From Tessaracoccus sp. OS52 (GTDB lineage: Bacteria > Actinomycetota > Actinomycetes > Propionibacteriales > Propionibacteriaceae): DNA of 64,000 nt. The notes below the pieces were generated by a model. That model did not search any database, was not told the DNA's origin, and saw only the letters and a list, made by a program, of their open reading frames with translations. How positions within the stretch are numbered: position 1 is the first letter of the stretch; each line of letters starts with the position of its first letter. Location: NCBI RefSeq assembly GCF_020687685.1, contig NZ_JAJEWM010000002.1, positions 124,001 through 188,000 on the forward strand, written 5' to 3'. Shown here in pieces: positions 63,393 to 64,000 of the stretch. The translations under genes were made by a program, and so were the position numbers.

Positions 63393-64000
63393 TCAGGCCT
63401 GCTTCGCGAGTTCGACGAGGCCTGCGAACACCGCCCCGATCTCGAGCCCGGCTCCCTCGAAAGCCAGGGGAGCGAGCGACGTCTCCGTCATGCCCGGAGC
63501 GACGTTGCCCTCGATGAACTGCGGAACCCCTTGTCCGTCCACGATGATGTCGGTGCGGGAGAAGTGGCGCAGCCCCAAGGTGTTATGCGCGGCCAGTGCC
63601 AGCTCCTTGGCGGCCTCCAGCTGCTCGCGGGGGAGTTCGGCTGGGGTCACGAACCGGGTGGAGCCGGCGGTGTAGCGGGCTTCGTAGTCGTAGATGCCCG
63701 AGCTGGGGCGGATCTCGACGGGTGCCAGCGCCCGGAGCCCCTCCGGTGTCTCCAGCACCGTGACGGCCACCTCGGTGCCGGTGATGAACTGCTCGATGAC
63801 GGCCATCGGGCCGTAGGCGAACGCCCCCACGAGCGCACCCGGCAGTCCCTCGGCCGAGTCCACCCGGGTGGCGCCCAGCGCGGAGCCGGACCTGGAGGGC
63901 TTGACCATCAGCGGGTACCCGAGCTGCTCGCCGATGGCGGCCATGATGGACTGCGCCCCGAGTTCCTTGAAGATGTCGTGGGGGAGGGCCAGCTGGCGAG
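63393..64000 (-). CDS. ddl: D-alanine--D-alanine ligase, C-terminal part (continues past window edge)
   Basis: About 200 residues of the ATP-grasp domains are visible: RQLALPHDIFKELGAQSI, LGYPLMVKPSRSGSALGATRV (ATP-binding Lys and Gly-rich loop), VIEQFITGTEVAVTVLE, and FSRTDIIVDGQGVPQFIEGNVAPGMTETS, which holds the metal ligands and the ligase signature. It makes the D-Ala-D-Ala dipeptide for peptidoglycan. The typical LEVNTxPGM motif reads IEGNVAPGM, a slight deviation. The N-terminal part is outside the window. Confidence 0.88.
   Translation of the reverse strand, partial: RQLALPHDIFKELGAQSIMAAIGEQLGYPLMVKPSRSGSALGATRVDSAEGLPGALVGAFAYGPMAVIEQFITGTEVAVTVLETPEGLRALAPVEIRPSSGIYDYEARYTAGSTRFVTPAELPREQLEAAKELALAAHNTLGLRHFSRTDIIVDGQGVPQFIEGNVAPGMTETSLAPLAFEGAGLEIGAVFAGLVELAKQA

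Overview
The window is high-GC actinobacterial chromosomal DNA containing the replication origin. The gene order rpmH-rnpA-yidD-yidC-khpB-rsmG-parA-parB on one side of dnaA, and dnaN, recF, dciA, gyrB, gyrA and a DUF3566 gene on the other, is the actinobacterial origin neighbourhood. Together with abundant leaderless-type promoters, a phosphoketolase and an FMN-type luciferase-like oxidoreductase paired with a GH13 enzyme, it suggests a Propionibacteriaceae-like member of the Actinomycetota. The genus cannot be fixed from sequence alone.

Layout. 1-16.6 kb: a partial panC, a Csp3-type copper-storage protein, a NERD-helicase, an LLM oxidoreductase with a GH13 enzyme, a repeat-rich gap, a flavin reductase, an MGT-type glycosyltransferase, a DUF4352 protein, a two-component pair, a GH35 beta-galactosidase and a four-gene ABC exporter/two-component operon. 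16.8-26.3 kb: an accessory region with an operon of an FHA-like protein and a phosphatase fused to an EVE-like domain, an IS256-family element that cut a two-gene operon of unknown function, two small membrane proteins, a GNAT acetyltransferase, three copies of a dispersed repeat, and a decayed segment where a dihydrofolate-reductase-like gene is split into head-to-head halves beside a truncated AraC gene. 26.5-29.2 kb: a CPBP protease/TetR divergent pair with a clear operator, a DksA-like protein, a HIT protein and tRNA-Ile.

29.2-59 kb: the replication core. It runs leftwards from an origin at about 50.9-51.1 kb and rightwards from rpmH. The normally compact dnaA-dnaN-recF-dciA-gyrB order is opened at three places: a MacB-like ABC system, a small frameshifted membrane gene and oriC lie between dnaA and dnaN; a SWIM/SNF2 helicase lies between dnaN and recF; and a block of xfp, DUF1801, VOC, AraC and serine hydrolase genes lies between dciA and gyrB. 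Right of dnaA come ribosomal protein L34, RNase P protein, membrane insertion factors, KhpB, RsmG, a secreted GH3 hexosaminidase with a structured leader, and parAB with two parS sites. 61.5-64 kb: DUF3817, a divergent MurB-like protein, SURF1 and a partial D-Ala-D-Ala ligase.

Genes are mostly co-directional with replication away from the origin between 29 and 61.9 kb. Repeat-rich DNA (tandem arrays and large inverted repeats) occurs in three tail-to-tail intergenic gaps, at 5.35-5.9, 37.93-38.44 and 51.6-51.99 kb, which suggests they act as bidirectional terminators.
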